From UBA2166 sp964463965 (GTDB lineage Bacteria; Nitrospirota; Nitrospiria; Nitrospirales; UBA2166): a DNA stretch of 64,000 bases. Under the pieces are notes generated by a model. That model made no database searches. It worked only from the letters and a program-made list of their open reading frames with translations, and was not told the DNA's origin. Position numbers and translations under genes: made by a program. Location of the stretch: NCBI GenBank assembly GCA_964463965.1, contig CAYXED010000004.1, positions 62,001-126,000 on the forward strand, read 5' to 3'. Shown here in pieces: positions 36,059 to 45,097 of this stretch (its first letter is position 1; each line of letters begins with the position of its first letter).

Positions 36059-37919
36059 TACTCTTCCTCCAGGCTTCATATTTCTCTTTGGTGCACTGCT
36101 TATCCCGTTGCTTCAGGGCCAAGTGAGGAAAACATTTGTGCTTCTTCTTCCTGGAGTGGCATTTATGGATCTGTTGACAATGGAGCATGGGACACATTGG
36201 GTGGCGAGCTTTCTCGGGCAGCAGCTTATATTTGGGCAAGTTGATCAATGGACGATGATATTTGGATATATCTTTGTCATCAACACATTTGCCGGTGTCC
36301 TTTATTCTCTCCATCTTGAAAAGCCAGATGAACATGTCGCAACGTTTGTCTATTCAGGTAGTTCATTAGGTGTCGTATTTGCCGGAGATTTACTGACATT
36401 ATTCATTTTTTGGGAACTTATGGCTTTCTCCTCGGTGTATCTGATTTTGGCGCGCAGAACTCAGCGTGCTCAGGAATCTGCATTTCGATATCTCTTGGTC
36501 CATATTTTTGGGGGTCTTGCTCTTTTAGGCGGCGTTGTTGTTCAAATTACGACCACAGGCTCCAGTGTGTTTCATTTGATGGAACTTGAAGGCTTAGCAT
36601 CATGGTTAATTTTTATAGGATTTATCTTAAATGCAGCAATTCCGCCTTTGAGTGCGTGGTTACCCGACGCCTACCCTGAGGCAACCGTTACAGGCTCGGT
36701 TATTCTCAGTGCTTTTACTACTAAAACAGCTGTTTATGTTCTTGCCCGTGGATTCGCAGGCACTGAGCTTCTTATTTGGGCTGGTGTTTTAATGACTTTG
36801 TATGGAATTGTATTTGCGATTCTTGAAAATGATATGCGGCGCATTCTTGCCTACAGCATTATCAATCAGGTTGGTTTTATGATTACTGGTATTGGTATTG
36901 GTACTGTGATGTCTTTGAATGGCACGGCAGCGCATGCGTTTTGCCATATTTTGTACAAGGCACTGTTGTTTATGTCTGCTGGCTCTGTGTTGTACATGAC
37001 TGGAAAAAGTAAATGTACGGATCTTGGGGGACTCTATAGAACAATGCCTTTAACGATGTTGTTTGGTGTGATTGGAGCAGCTGCGATTTCAGCATTTCCA
37101 CTCACTAGCGGGTTTACAAGCAAATCCCTAATCCTTCAGGCTTCAGGAGACGAAGGCCTTATTGTTGTGTGGCTCATGCTTGTCCTTGCATCAGCTGGGG
37201 TTTTTTTGCACGCTGGGATCAAGTTTCCTTGGTTTGTTTTTTTCGCCAAAGACTCTGGGCTTCGACCGAAAGAACCTCCGATGAATATGCTTTTGGCGAT
37301 GGGTTTTGCTGCCTTCATGTGTATTTTTCTGGGAGTATTTCCAAACGTGCTCTACTCGATACTTCCCTATCCTGTAGATTATGTGCCTTATACGGTGGAT
37401 CATGTTGTAAGTCAGATGCAGATTTTGATGTTCTCGGCACTTGCATTCTTTTTGTTACTTGGACCGCTTCAGAGGACCAAAACAATTTCTTTAGATACTG
37501 ACTGGTTTTACCGACGAGCTGGCCAGGGCTTCAAAACTTTTGCAGATAAACCAATTGTTGTAATGGAAAATGCTATTGGAGGAGCTTACAGATCAATTGT
37601 GATCAAAACCACAAAGAAGCTTTCTGAATGGGCATTTGCTTTTGATAGACATGTAATGGATAGGGTTGTCAATGGAGTAGCAACAATGAATAACTACGGT
37701 GCTAATTCTAGTGCGTGGATTGAAAAATATGTTGTATATGCTGGACTAAACTGGACGGGGTATGCCTATCACATTTGGGCACGAGTACTGAAGATCCTTC
37801 AAACGGGAATGGTGCATCAGTACGCATTAATTTTTATTTTTGGTCTCTTTGTGCTTTCTGTGTTAGTGCTGTTTTGGGTTTTCGTCTACGGGCCTCCAAC
37901 AGGAAATATTTTTCGATAA
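36051..37919 (+). CDS. Na+/H+ antiporter subunit D-like protein with NuoL-type lateral helix (MrpD2)
   Basis: A 622-residue antiporter-like subunit. The core matches the Na(+)/H(+) antiporter subunit D group (FIFWELMAFSSVYLIL, SAFTTKTAVYVLARGFAGTE, LAYSIINQVGFMITGIGIGT). After residue about 475 it continues as a NuoL-like lateral helix and final anchor, with DRVVNGVA and LKILQTGMVHQYAL, which simple MrpD proteins lack. The lateral helix appears extended by about 26 residues. The TM7 lysine is missing: the FIKxxP-type motif reads FILNAAIPP, with asparagine at the lysine position. It probably takes the NuoL place in this locus, perhaps with weakened pumping. Confidence 0.87.
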   Translation: MTSTLPPGFIFLFGALLIPLLQGQVRKTFVLLLPGVAFMDLLTMEHGTHWVASFLGQQLIFGQVDQWTMIFGYIFVINTFAGVLYSLHLEKPDEHVATFVYSGSSLGVVFAGDLLTLFIFWELMAFSSVYLILARRTQRAQESAFRYLLVHIFGGLALLGGVVVQITTTGSSVFHLMELEGLASWLIFIGFILNAAIPPLSAWLPDAYPEATVTGSVILSAFTTKTAVYVLARGFAGTELLIWAGVLMTLYGIVFAILENDMRRILAYSIINQVGFMITGIGIGTVMSLNGTAAHAFCHILYKALLFMSAGSVLYMTGKSKCTDLGGLYRTMPLTMLFGVIGAAAISAFPLTSGFTSKSLILQASGDEGLIVVWLMLVLASAGVFLHAGIKFPWFVFFAKDSGLRPKEPPMNMLLAMGFAAFMCIFLGVFPNVLYSILPYPVDYVPYTVDHVVSQMQILMFSALAFFLLLGPLQRTKTISLDTDWFYRRAGQGFKTFADKPIVVMENAIGGAYRSIVIKTTKKLSEWAFAFDRHVMDRVVNGVATMNNYGANSSAWIEKYVVYAGLNWTGYAYHIWARVLKILQTGMVHQYALIFIFGLFVLSVLVLFWVFVYGPPTGNIFR

Positions 37920-37932
37920 ATAGACAAAAATT

Positions 37933-39507
37933 ATGCTTGACCAAATTTTTGCAACAACACAAATAGGGTTCCCTATTCTCTCGCTTCTGGTGTTCTTCCC
38001 ACTTGCAGGCGCAATTGTGATTTGGGTTCTTAAATCTGACGATGTCATTCGACTCACTGGTATTTTGGTAGTGGGCATTGAAATGAGTCTTACTGTGTGG
38101 CTTCTTTTCGTTTTCAAATCACACACGGCTGCAATGCAATTTGTTGAGCATGTACCTTGGATTCCAGAGCTTGGGATCAGCTATCACTTAGGAATTGATG
38201 GCATTAGTGTGCTTTTTGTTGGTGTTACAGCTTTATTGTCTCTGCTTGCAATGCTTTTTTCGTGGGATCTTGAGATCGATAAAACTAAGGTTTATGTAAT
38301 GGGCCTGCTTGCCCTCCAATCAACGGTCATGGGTATTCTTGTTTCCCTAGATCTTATTTTATTTTTTGTATTTTGGGAGCTCATGTTAATTCCAAGTTAT
38401 TTCTTGATTAAGTTATGGGGTACGGGAAATCTTCGGGAAAATGCCGCGCTCAAGTATGTGTTATATACTTTGGCAGGAAGTGTTTTGATGTTAGTTGGCA
38501 TCATCATTCTTGATTTGAACTATCAGGATTTTGCTTTGTCTCAAGGCATGGAACCTGCACACTCATTTAATTTGCTCACGCTTTTGACAACACCGATGAG
38601 TTTGGAAAAACAGTTGTTAGTATTTTTTCTGCTATTTTTTGGGTTTGCCGCTAAGGCACCTATTTTCCCGTTCCATACCTGGTTAGCCGATGCGCTAGTG
38701 TCTGGGCCTGTAGCGGTTTCTGTCGCCTTGGCTGGAATTAAACTGGGAACTTATGGTTTTTTAAGGTTTAGTATTCCCCTGCTTCCAGACGCATCACAAG
38801 TTTTAATAATTCCACTTTCCGTGTTGGCGTTGTTTGGCATTATTTATGGTGCCTTTGTTGCATTAGCCCAATCTGATCTGCGTCGTCTGCTTGCATTCTC
38901 TAGCATTAGCCATCTTGGATTTGTGGTGCTTGGTTTGTTTGCACTCAATTTTCATGGATTACAAGGTGGTTTGTTGCAAATGATTAACCTGGCTTTTACT
39001 ACTGCGGGGCTATTTTTCATTGCAGGGTTTTTGTATTCACGCGGCCTGCAAGATGATTTGACTCGCTATGGTGGGCTAATTAAACCAATGCCTGCCTTAG
39101 GAGGGTTTTTCATTGTCATGGGTTTGGCCTCGGTCGGGTTTCCAGGGACTAACGGGTTTGTAGGTGAATTTTTGATCCTTCTTGGAGCTTTTAAAACCCA
39201 CTGGTTTTTTGGTGCTGTGGGGGTACTGGGTGTAATTTTAGGACTTGCTTACATTTTGTGGTACTACGAACGAGCGATGCTAGCGCCCCCACGGGAAACT
39301 ATAATCAGGGATGACCAGGGGGTTGAACGAGCAACGTCGACTCTAAAAGATTTAAATCCAAGAGAATGGGTTATTGCCCTTTCATTAACCAGTATGATTT
39401 TTTGGATTGGGCTGTATCCTTCCCCATTTTTTGACATGATGGATGCGTCTGTTCAAGCTATAGCTGATCGTGTTGATCCATCGAAGGGAGTTATAACATT
39501 GCCATGA
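37933..39507 (+). CDS. nuoM: NADH-quinone oxidoreductase subunit M (first copy)
   Basis: A canonical NuoM, 524 residues, about 14 membrane helices. The pumping residues are visible: TM5 glutamate in FVFWELMLIPSYFLIKLWG and TM7 lysine in GFAAKAPIFPFHTW, followed by LADALVSGPVAVSVALAGIKLG. The region SDLRRLLAFSSISHLGFVVLGL is typical. It overlaps the next nuoM by four bases, implying coupled translation of both. It is the less divergent of the pair. Confidence 0.95.
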   Translation: MLDQIFATTQIGFPILSLLVFFPLAGAIVIWVLKSDDVIRLTGILVVGIEMSLTVWLLFVFKSHTAAMQFVEHVPWIPELGISYHLGIDGISVLFVGVTALLSLLAMLFSWDLEIDKTKVYVMGLLALQSTVMGILVSLDLILFFVFWELMLIPSYFLIKLWGTGNLRENAALKYVLYTLAGSVLMLVGIIILDLNYQDFALSQGMEPAHSFNLLTLLTTPMSLEKQLLVFFLLFFGFAAKAPIFPFHTWLADALVSGPVAVSVALAGIKLGTYGFLRFSIPLLPDASQVLIIPLSVLALFGIIYGAFVALAQSDLRRLLAFSSISHLGFVVLGLFALNFHGLQGGLLQMINLAFTTAGLFFIAGFLYSRGLQDDLTRYGGLIKPMPALGGFFIVMGLASVGFPGTNGFVGEFLILLGAFKTHWFFGAVGVLGVILGLAYILWYYERAMLAPPRETIIRDDQGVERATSTLKDLNPREWVIALSLTSMIFWIGLYPSPFFDMMDASVQAIADRVDPSKGVITLP

Positions 39508-41153
39508 TTGATACGTGGATTCTTCCACTAATTCTTTTTGCACCGGTTCTCGGAGCTGTGGCACTTATTTTTGTTTCAAATCAGCAGCGATTCTTGGTTC
39601 AAATGATTGCAGCAGGGGCATCATTGATCTCTTTCGTTCTGTCATTTCGTTTACTGTATGCCTATGATCATACTGTAGGGGGATATCAGTTTATTCAACG
39701 ATTAGAATGGTCTAGTAACTTAGGAATTTCGTTTGCGTTGGGAGTAGACGGGATTGCGGTGCCATTAGTGTTGGCATCTTCGATACTCCTTTTTACGGGC
39801 ATATTTGTGTCATGGCATATTAAGGATCGACTCAAAGAGTTCTACATTTCTCTACTTATTCTTGCGGCAGCAACTATTGGAGTATATGTATCCCTTGACT
39901 TGTTCTTCCTTTACTTTTTCTACGAGCTCTCCGTAATTCCCATGTATTTGTTGCTTGGTATGTGGGGAAGCCATACTAAAAACTACAATGAAATGAAGGA
40001 CACAAAAAAGCGTGATTTCGTGGGATTCATCTTGAATTTTACGTCAAACAGCAAAGAGTATGCCGCAATGAAACTAGTTTTATTTCTATCTGCGGGTGCG
40101 GTAGTGGCTTTGTTGGGTATTTTAATGATTTATGTTGGTTCCGGACTTAACACGTTTGATATTCCTACACTTGCAGAGCATTCCAAGTTTTCTGGAACTC
40201 TCGCAACAATTATTTGGCTGCTTATTTTCTTTGGGTTTGCATCCATCGCTCCACTATGGCCGTTACATTCGTGGTCTCCAGTTGGGCATGCTGCCGCGCC
40301 AGCTGCAACGAGTATGTTGCATGCTGGAGTTTTAATGAAGCTCGGACATTTTTCAATCATTCGTGTTGGGTACGAAATTCTTCCTGAAGCCACCCGTGAA
40401 CTCATGCCAATTGCTGCAATACTGTGTGTGTTTAGTATTGTCTACGGTGGTTGGGTTGCCTATTCTCAAAATGATACCAAGTATGTAATTGGGTATTCTA
40501 GTTCGAGCCACATGGGGTACATTTTTCTTGGTATGGCCGCTCTTACATACGTCAGCTTGACTGGTGCGGTCTTATATATGTTTGCGCATGCACTGGCGAC
40601 TGGTCTTTTATTTGCTCTAGCCGGTTGGGTTTATGATCAAACTCATACACGTGATATTCCTTCATTGGGGGGATTGTCACGAACTATGCCATTTGCCACG
40701 GGGTGCTTTGTTGTGGCGGTTGCGGCATCGTTTGGTTTACCAGGAACTGTCAGTTTTATTGGAGAGTTGATGATTTTGCTTGGAAGTTGGAATAAGTATC
40801 CAGTTCAGACCATCATTGCTGTACTTGGTATCGTTGTAACTTTAGCATATTTATTCAGAATGCTTCGAGGGGTATTCTTTCGTGATCCTACAAAAGAAAT
40901 TCAATACGAAGATGAGTTTAAATGGGCGCACACAAAAGATGCTAATGGTTTTGTAAATCGTATGCCGTTACTGGTTATGATTGCCTGTACTATTTACTTC
41001 GGAATTTTCCCGGGGCAGTTCATTGATGTTATTGGATCGAGTGTAGAACCGTTACTTGAAAAAATTCATGGTACTGAGTTGGTTGAATCTCAGGCTGTTT
41101 CATCAACTTCAATGATCCCAAGTAGTTCTGTCGTATTAGGAGGGGATCCATGA
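39504..41153 (+). CDS. nuoM: NADH-quinone oxidoreductase subunit M (second, divergent copy)
   Basis: A 549-residue NuoM paralogue. It keeps the TM5 glutamate (FYFFYELSVIPMYLLLGMWG) but departs elsewhere. TM7, normally FAIKxPxxPLHTWLPDAH, reads FASIAPLWPLHSWSPVGH, so the conserved lysine is isoleucine. An extra stretch of about 30 charged and aromatic residues (KNYNEMKDTKKRD onwards) follows TM5. Its C-terminus is an extended, Ser-rich tail. Tandem nuoM genes are the hallmark of the 2M-type complex I described by Chadwick and colleagues. It overlaps both neighbours by four bases. Confidence 0.92.
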   Translation: MIDTWILPLILFAPVLGAVALIFVSNQQRFLVQMIAAGASLISFVLSFRLLYAYDHTVGGYQFIQRLEWSSNLGISFALGVDGIAVPLVLASSILLFTGIFVSWHIKDRLKEFYISLLILAAATIGVYVSLDLFFLYFFYELSVIPMYLLLGMWGSHTKNYNEMKDTKKRDFVGFILNFTSNSKEYAAMKLVLFLSAGAVVALLGILMIYVGSGLNTFDIPTLAEHSKFSGTLATIIWLLIFFGFASIAPLWPLHSWSPVGHAAAPAATSMLHAGVLMKLGHFSIIRVGYEILPEATRELMPIAAILCVFSIVYGGWVAYSQNDTKYVIGYSSSSHMGYIFLGMAALTYVSLTGAVLYMFAHALATGLLFALAGWVYDQTHTRDIPSLGGLSRTMPFATGCFVVAVAASFGLPGTVSFIGELMILLGSWNKYPVQTIIAVLGIVVTLAYLFRMLRGVFFRDPTKEIQYEDEFKWAHTKDANGFVNRMPLLVMIACTIYFGIFPGQFIDVIGSSVEPLLEKIHGTELVESQAVSSTSMIPSSSVVLGGDP

Positions 41154-42649
41154 GCTTTACCTTGTCCCTTTCTGGAGCAGATCTGCTTTTGCTCTTACCT
41201 GAAATATTTCTGACACTCTGGATCTGTATGTTGCTTGCTGTTGATGCTGTGCCATCGCGTGTTAGCAAAAAAGTAATTGGAAACCTCAGCGTTGTTGGTC
41301 TTTTTTCGACTTTGATTACACTATTTTGGTTTTATGCCAATGGGAAAACTGGAACTTTATTTAACCAGATGTTTGTACTTGATCCCATGGCAATCTATTT
41401 CAAAATATTTATTATAGTTTCGACTATTTTTGTCGTATGGATGTCTATTGAAGCCGTCGAACGCTTCCCTGCATTTAAAGGAGAGTATTATTTTCTTATT
41501 TTAATGTCAGCGCTTGGCGCGATGCTTATGGCTTCAGCTAATGATCTTGTCAGTATTTTTGTGACGTTGGAGTTTACCACCTTTGGTTTTTACATTTTGG
41601 TTGCATATCTTCGAGAGGACGCAAAATCAAATGAAGCCGGACTAAAGTTTTTTATTCTTGGAGCCTTCACCGCTGGAATTTTAGCTTTTGGGATAAGTCT
41701 TATTTATGGTGCAACGGGAAAACTAGTTCTTACTGACATTCAACAGGCTGTGGGTGAGCCGTCTCCAGTATTGATTGCCGGGTTTCTTCTTCTTTTTGCA
41801 GCGCTAGGTTTTAAGATTGGTGCAGTGCCTTTGCATACTTGGATACCAGACGTTTACCATGGAGCGCCTACCTCTGTAACTGCGTTTTTGTCTGTTGCTC
41901 CAAAAGGTGCAGCACTGGCAATCTTGCTTCGTGTTTTCTTCGTTACCCTGGCAGCATTTACTGCAGAATGGATATGGCTGCTCGTTTTGGTGGCAATAAT
42001 TTCAATGACATACGGTAACATTGTTGCCATTGCACAGAGCAATATGAAGAGGCTGCTTGCTTATTCTGGTATTGCTCAAATTGGAAATGTTGTTATTGGG
42101 CTTGCCGCTGCGAGTAAGATGGGTGGTGAATCGATCATGTTCTATCTATGGGCATATCTTTTTGCAAACCTTGGTGCGTTTGCCGTTGTTATTGCTGTTG
42201 CTCATGTGATAGGCAGCGAGCAGATTGAAGACTATAATGGACTAAATCGACGCTCACCTTTTTTGGCTTTTGCGATGTTGTTGTTTTTATTGTCTCTGGC
42301 CGGCGTTCCTCCTTTGGCTGGTTTTATAGCAAAACTTTATATTTTTGTTGCGGCAATGCAGGCAGGCTTGATTGCTTTAGTCATTGTTGGCTTGGTCAAT
42401 GTCGTTATCTCAATGTACTATTATTTGATTGTTGTGAAAAAGATGTATATTAACGAGCCATCTGATTCGTCTCCAATAGCAGTTTCACCAACACTGAAAG
42501 TTGCCATTGGGTTTGCAATAGCTGGAACGCTTGCGCTTGGTATCTATCCAAAACCGTTTATAGACTGGACTGTGGAAGCAACTTATTTGTTCAATCACCT
42601 AGACATTGCTTCCACATCGAAATTAATTGCCCTAACTTTTGGTGGCTAG
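41150..42649 (+). CDS. nuoN: NADH-quinone oxidoreductase subunit N
   Basis: NuoN is the antiporter-like subunit nearest the NuoJ/K module; 499 residues with about 14 helices. Characteristic parts are FVTLEFTTFGFYILVAYLRED (TM5 glutamate), GFKIGAVPLHTWIPDVYHGAPTSVTAFLSVAPKGAALAI (TM7 lysine present) and KRLLAYSGIAQIGNVVIGLA. It ends the main complex I locus. Its ATG overlaps the nuoM stop. The next gene, on the other strand, ends only 14 bases away, so termination must occur within that gene. Confidence 0.96.
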   Translation: MSFTLSLSGADLLLLLPEIFLTLWICMLLAVDAVPSRVSKKVIGNLSVVGLFSTLITLFWFYANGKTGTLFNQMFVLDPMAIYFKIFIIVSTIFVVWMSIEAVERFPAFKGEYYFLILMSALGAMLMASANDLVSIFVTLEFTTFGFYILVAYLREDAKSNEAGLKFFILGAFTAGILAFGISLIYGATGKLVLTDIQQAVGEPSPVLIAGFLLLFAALGFKIGAVPLHTWIPDVYHGAPTSVTAFLSVAPKGAALAILLRVFFVTLAAFTAEWIWLLVLVAIISMTYGNIVAIAQSNMKRLLAYSGIAQIGNVVIGLAAASKMGGESIMFYLWAYLFANLGAFAVVIAVAHVIGSEQIEDYNGLNRRSPFLAFAMLLFLLSLAGVPPLAGFIAKLYIFVAAMQAGLIALVIVGLVNVVISMYYYLIVVKKMYINEPSDSSPIAVSPTLKVAIGFAIAGTLALGIYPKPFIDWTVEATYLFNHLDIASTSKLIALTFGG

Positions 42650-42663
42650 CTACTCCTTGGGTT

Positions 42664-43764
42664 TTACCTGTCTGGATGTGGTATCCAGTTTTCAGTAGTA
42701 AGCTTGTAGCTATAATCTATAGCATTCAGATTTATTTTCCATGTGGGTAATATTTCAGAAGTATTAGAATCTAATTCATTCCAGTTAGCGGATAATTTTA
42801 CATTAGTCGTTGAATTCCACGGCATATACCCAATACAATGAAGATCATTATCTAGCGTACATATGAGATATGACCTTACATCTACAGAAATCGTCACAAA
42901 AATATTTTCTGAATCCGGTTTCTGGGGACTATGTTTAATATGCTGATCTGTGGAGATCAAAGTAAGAAAATATTTTTCTATTTGTGTTGTGTTCGGAGGT
43001 TCAGTTATTGGTGGGTAAAGAATTTTTGGAGGATCAAAAATACCCATTACTTGGTCTTTACCTTGTGTCATTGGGGTAAGTATCATTTTTAAATTGGTAT
43101 ATGCCTGTTTGAGCATTGTTTGTGGAATAGGGTAATTTTTATATGGCATTACAGGGTTTTCGTCCTGTAGATCTAGTCCTGGTGGACAAAAAACTAGGTT
43201 CGATTTTTTAATCTCTGGATTGTAGCAATCAGGGTTCCATCTACCATACATATAGGTGAGGCCTGTTGGCGATTTAAGTATTTTTCCGTCAAGTTGTTTA
43301 ACATCATTAATGCTGCAGACTGGTCTAACATATTGATACCATTGATAATTATTAACAGACTCTGAAGTAATTTTTGTAGAGTTCTCAATCCAGATCAATA
43401 TGTGTGGTCGCGTTGATTCATTTTCATCTCGAACATTTATTACGCCGCACTTTATAGTTCCACGAGTAGGAAGAGCATAGGAATGTTTAATGATGGGGTC
43501 CATATTAAGCATCGGGATCTTGTAGCGAGAAGCTACTTTAAATATTGAACACAGGTGCGATGTAGCCAGAATGATCAGCGTGCCAAGTAATATGATTCCT
43601 AATGTTAAGGAAGTAGAGCTGCCTGCACCTATTCGAACAGTGCCTGCACCAAGTATCATTCCCCCTCCTGTAATTAAAAGTACTACGGTAAGTGGATTAG
43701 GCAACAACTCTTTGATGAGTATTGGGCCCCAATCATTTGTTTTAATAGTTTGATTTGATTTCAC
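42664..43764 (-). CDS. Unrecognised membrane-anchored protein
   Basis: I do not recognise this 366-residue protein. Two hydrophobic segments near the N-terminus (about residues 25-44 and 50-72) would anchor it. The remaining 290 residues form a soluble domain rich in Asn, Thr, Pro, Ile and Tyr, with scattered cysteines (CGVINV, CSIND, DCYNP, FCPPG, ICTLD) and a beta-sheet-like pattern. The start is GTG 43764. The base composition is visibly more AT-rich than in the nuo genes, which suggests a laterally acquired or fast-evolving gene. It runs convergent to nuoN. Confidence 0.7.
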   Translation of the reverse strand: MKSNQTIKTNDWGPILIKELLPNPLTVVLLITGGGMILGAGTVRIGAGSSTSLTLGIILLGTLIILATSHLCSIFKVASRYKIPMLNMDPIIKHSYALPTRGTIKCGVINVRDENESTRPHILIWIENSTKITSESVNNYQWYQYVRPVCSINDVKQLDGKILKSPTGLTYMYGRWNPDCYNPEIKKSNLVFCPPGLDLQDENPVMPYKNYPIPQTMLKQAYTNLKMILTPMTQGKDQVMGIFDPPKILYPPITEPPNTTQIEKYFLTLISTDQHIKHSPQKPDSENIFVTISVDVRSYLICTLDNDLHCIGYMPWNSTTNVKLSANWNELDSNTSEILPTWKINLNAIDYSYKLTTENWIPHPDR

Positions 43765-43926
43765 GGTAGCATCAATAAATATTTTACTGGAAGAAAAACT
43801 TTGATCTGAGAATATGATGCAAAGTTAAAAATAAGTGTGATATTTCGTACATATCTGAACGTACTGTTGCATCATTGGTATTTTTTGTAATGGAAAAACA
43901 CAATATATATGCAAAAAATAGAAATG

Positions 43927-44988
43927 TCAGGCGTTGTTGGTTTGTCTGGCTGATTCTGCTATTGCTTGGCTCGCGCGCGTACTTAGAAAACGTTGTTGAT
44001 CGTAGCCAAATAAAATTTCCCAAGCAGAATCTTGGTATAGATCAATAAGCGGAAAGGCTACTTCGTTCAACATCCATTGGCCATGACGAAGATCCTCTTT
44101 AATATGTATATCCCAGTATCCTATAGATTTTTTGCTCAGGCCAAGGCGCTCTCCAGCTTCTTTATAATTTTTGAATGCTGAAGGAACTGATATTTCCGTA
44201 TATAGTAAACTTCCGATGTATCTTAAAAAGTTTCGTTTTTGTTCGCATACGGTAAAACTATGATTAATATTTGCCAATACCTCCCATGGGACTACCTCAA
44301 AATATGCTTCTGGTTTGGTGCTCATTCCAAATTCACACAACATTGAGGTAAAGAAGGAGGAATGTTTTTTCGATAATTTCCCCCCTCCATACTCTTCGAG
44401 CAAAATTTTTGTCAACATTGCTTGAATTTTATTACCTACGCCTCCAATCATTCGAGATAATTGACTGGCTTCAACAAGTCCATCCAGAGACGTAATCTCC
44501 AAAAGGCGTCGGTATCCCTCTTCCGAAAGTTCATTTCTGAAAAATAAGCTAGTTTCCGATAGCTCAGGGTTTAAGTCTTCCTCTGCTCTATTTTTTAGGC
44601 CAAGTAGCACATTTGTATTTTTCAAATTTTCAAGGTTGATATTTTTAGTTTCCCAGTTTTGCCATGCAGTATCTATTTTTGACCTTGTGGAAAAGAGAAA
44701 AGACGAGTTCTCATTTGAATAATTTTTAAGATCATCATACCAAAACAATCTAAGCCTATTTATGCGATATAAAACTCTTTGGATAAAAAGATGCGTATTT
44801 CTTGATTTGGGGCTATCATGATAGGCAGTTGCAATAGCGAAATCTAGGGCATGTGAAAAGTATTTTTCGAACTCTGGCGTGTCATCAATATATTTGTCGA
44901 GATCGTCATGTTGAAGTAGACTTACAAAAACTTCCTCAGCCTCGGTATAGTCTACTTCTGTAAGGGTATGGTAACTAGAGTTACTCAT
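43927..44988 (-). CDS. Haem-oxygenase-like iron-containing redox enzyme
   Basis: A 353-residue protein whose C-terminal 170 residues fit the iron-containing redox enzyme (haem-oxygenase-like diiron oxidase) family. Candidate metal ligands follow the family pattern: E198 or E199 and H209 in EEYGGGKLSKKH, E265 in GSLLYTE, then H295, D299 and H302 in HIKEDLRHGQW. Members such as UndA, SznF and BesC use two irons and O2 for C-C, C-N or N-O chemistry on small molecules. The N-terminal 160 residues are helical and not recognised. The start is ATG 44988. It is divergent from an EgtD-type methyltransferase, suggesting a two-step small-molecule modification. The substrate is unknown. Confidence 0.82.
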   Translation of the reverse strand: MSNSSYHTLTEVDYTEAEEVFVSLLQHDDLDKYIDDTPEFEKYFSHALDFAIATAYHDSPKSRNTHLFIQRVLYRINRLRLFWYDDLKNYSNENSSFLFSTRSKIDTAWQNWETKNINLENLKNTNVLLGLKNRAEEDLNPELSETSLFFRNELSEEGYRRLLEITSLDGLVEASQLSRMIGGVGNKIQAMLTKILLEEYGGGKLSKKHSSFFTSMLCEFGMSTKPEAYFEVVPWEVLANINHSFTVCEQKRNFLRYIGSLLYTEISVPSAFKNYKEAGERLGLSKKSIGYWDIHIKEDLRHGQWMLNEVAFPLIDLYQDSAWEILFGYDQQRFLSTRASQAIAESARQTNNA

Positions 44989-45097
44989 TAGAGGGCAGAC
45001 AAAATATAAAAAAGTTGTGTAAAAACATGCCAGAACATTCTAACAAGCTCTATCCAAGCGATCAAACGTTTATAGATTTAATTTAAGGAAGAAAAAC

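Noticed and set aside
34322..37919. Complete Mrp Na+/H+ antiporter operon
   Set aside because: MrpA, B, C, E, F and G are not present; only two D-like subunits and a small protein occur, flanked by true nuoK and nuoM.
43784..44023. 79-codon minus-strand frame at the end of the iron-enzyme gene
   Set aside because: It overlaps the 3' end of the haem-oxygenase-like gene in another frame and looks like a shadow.
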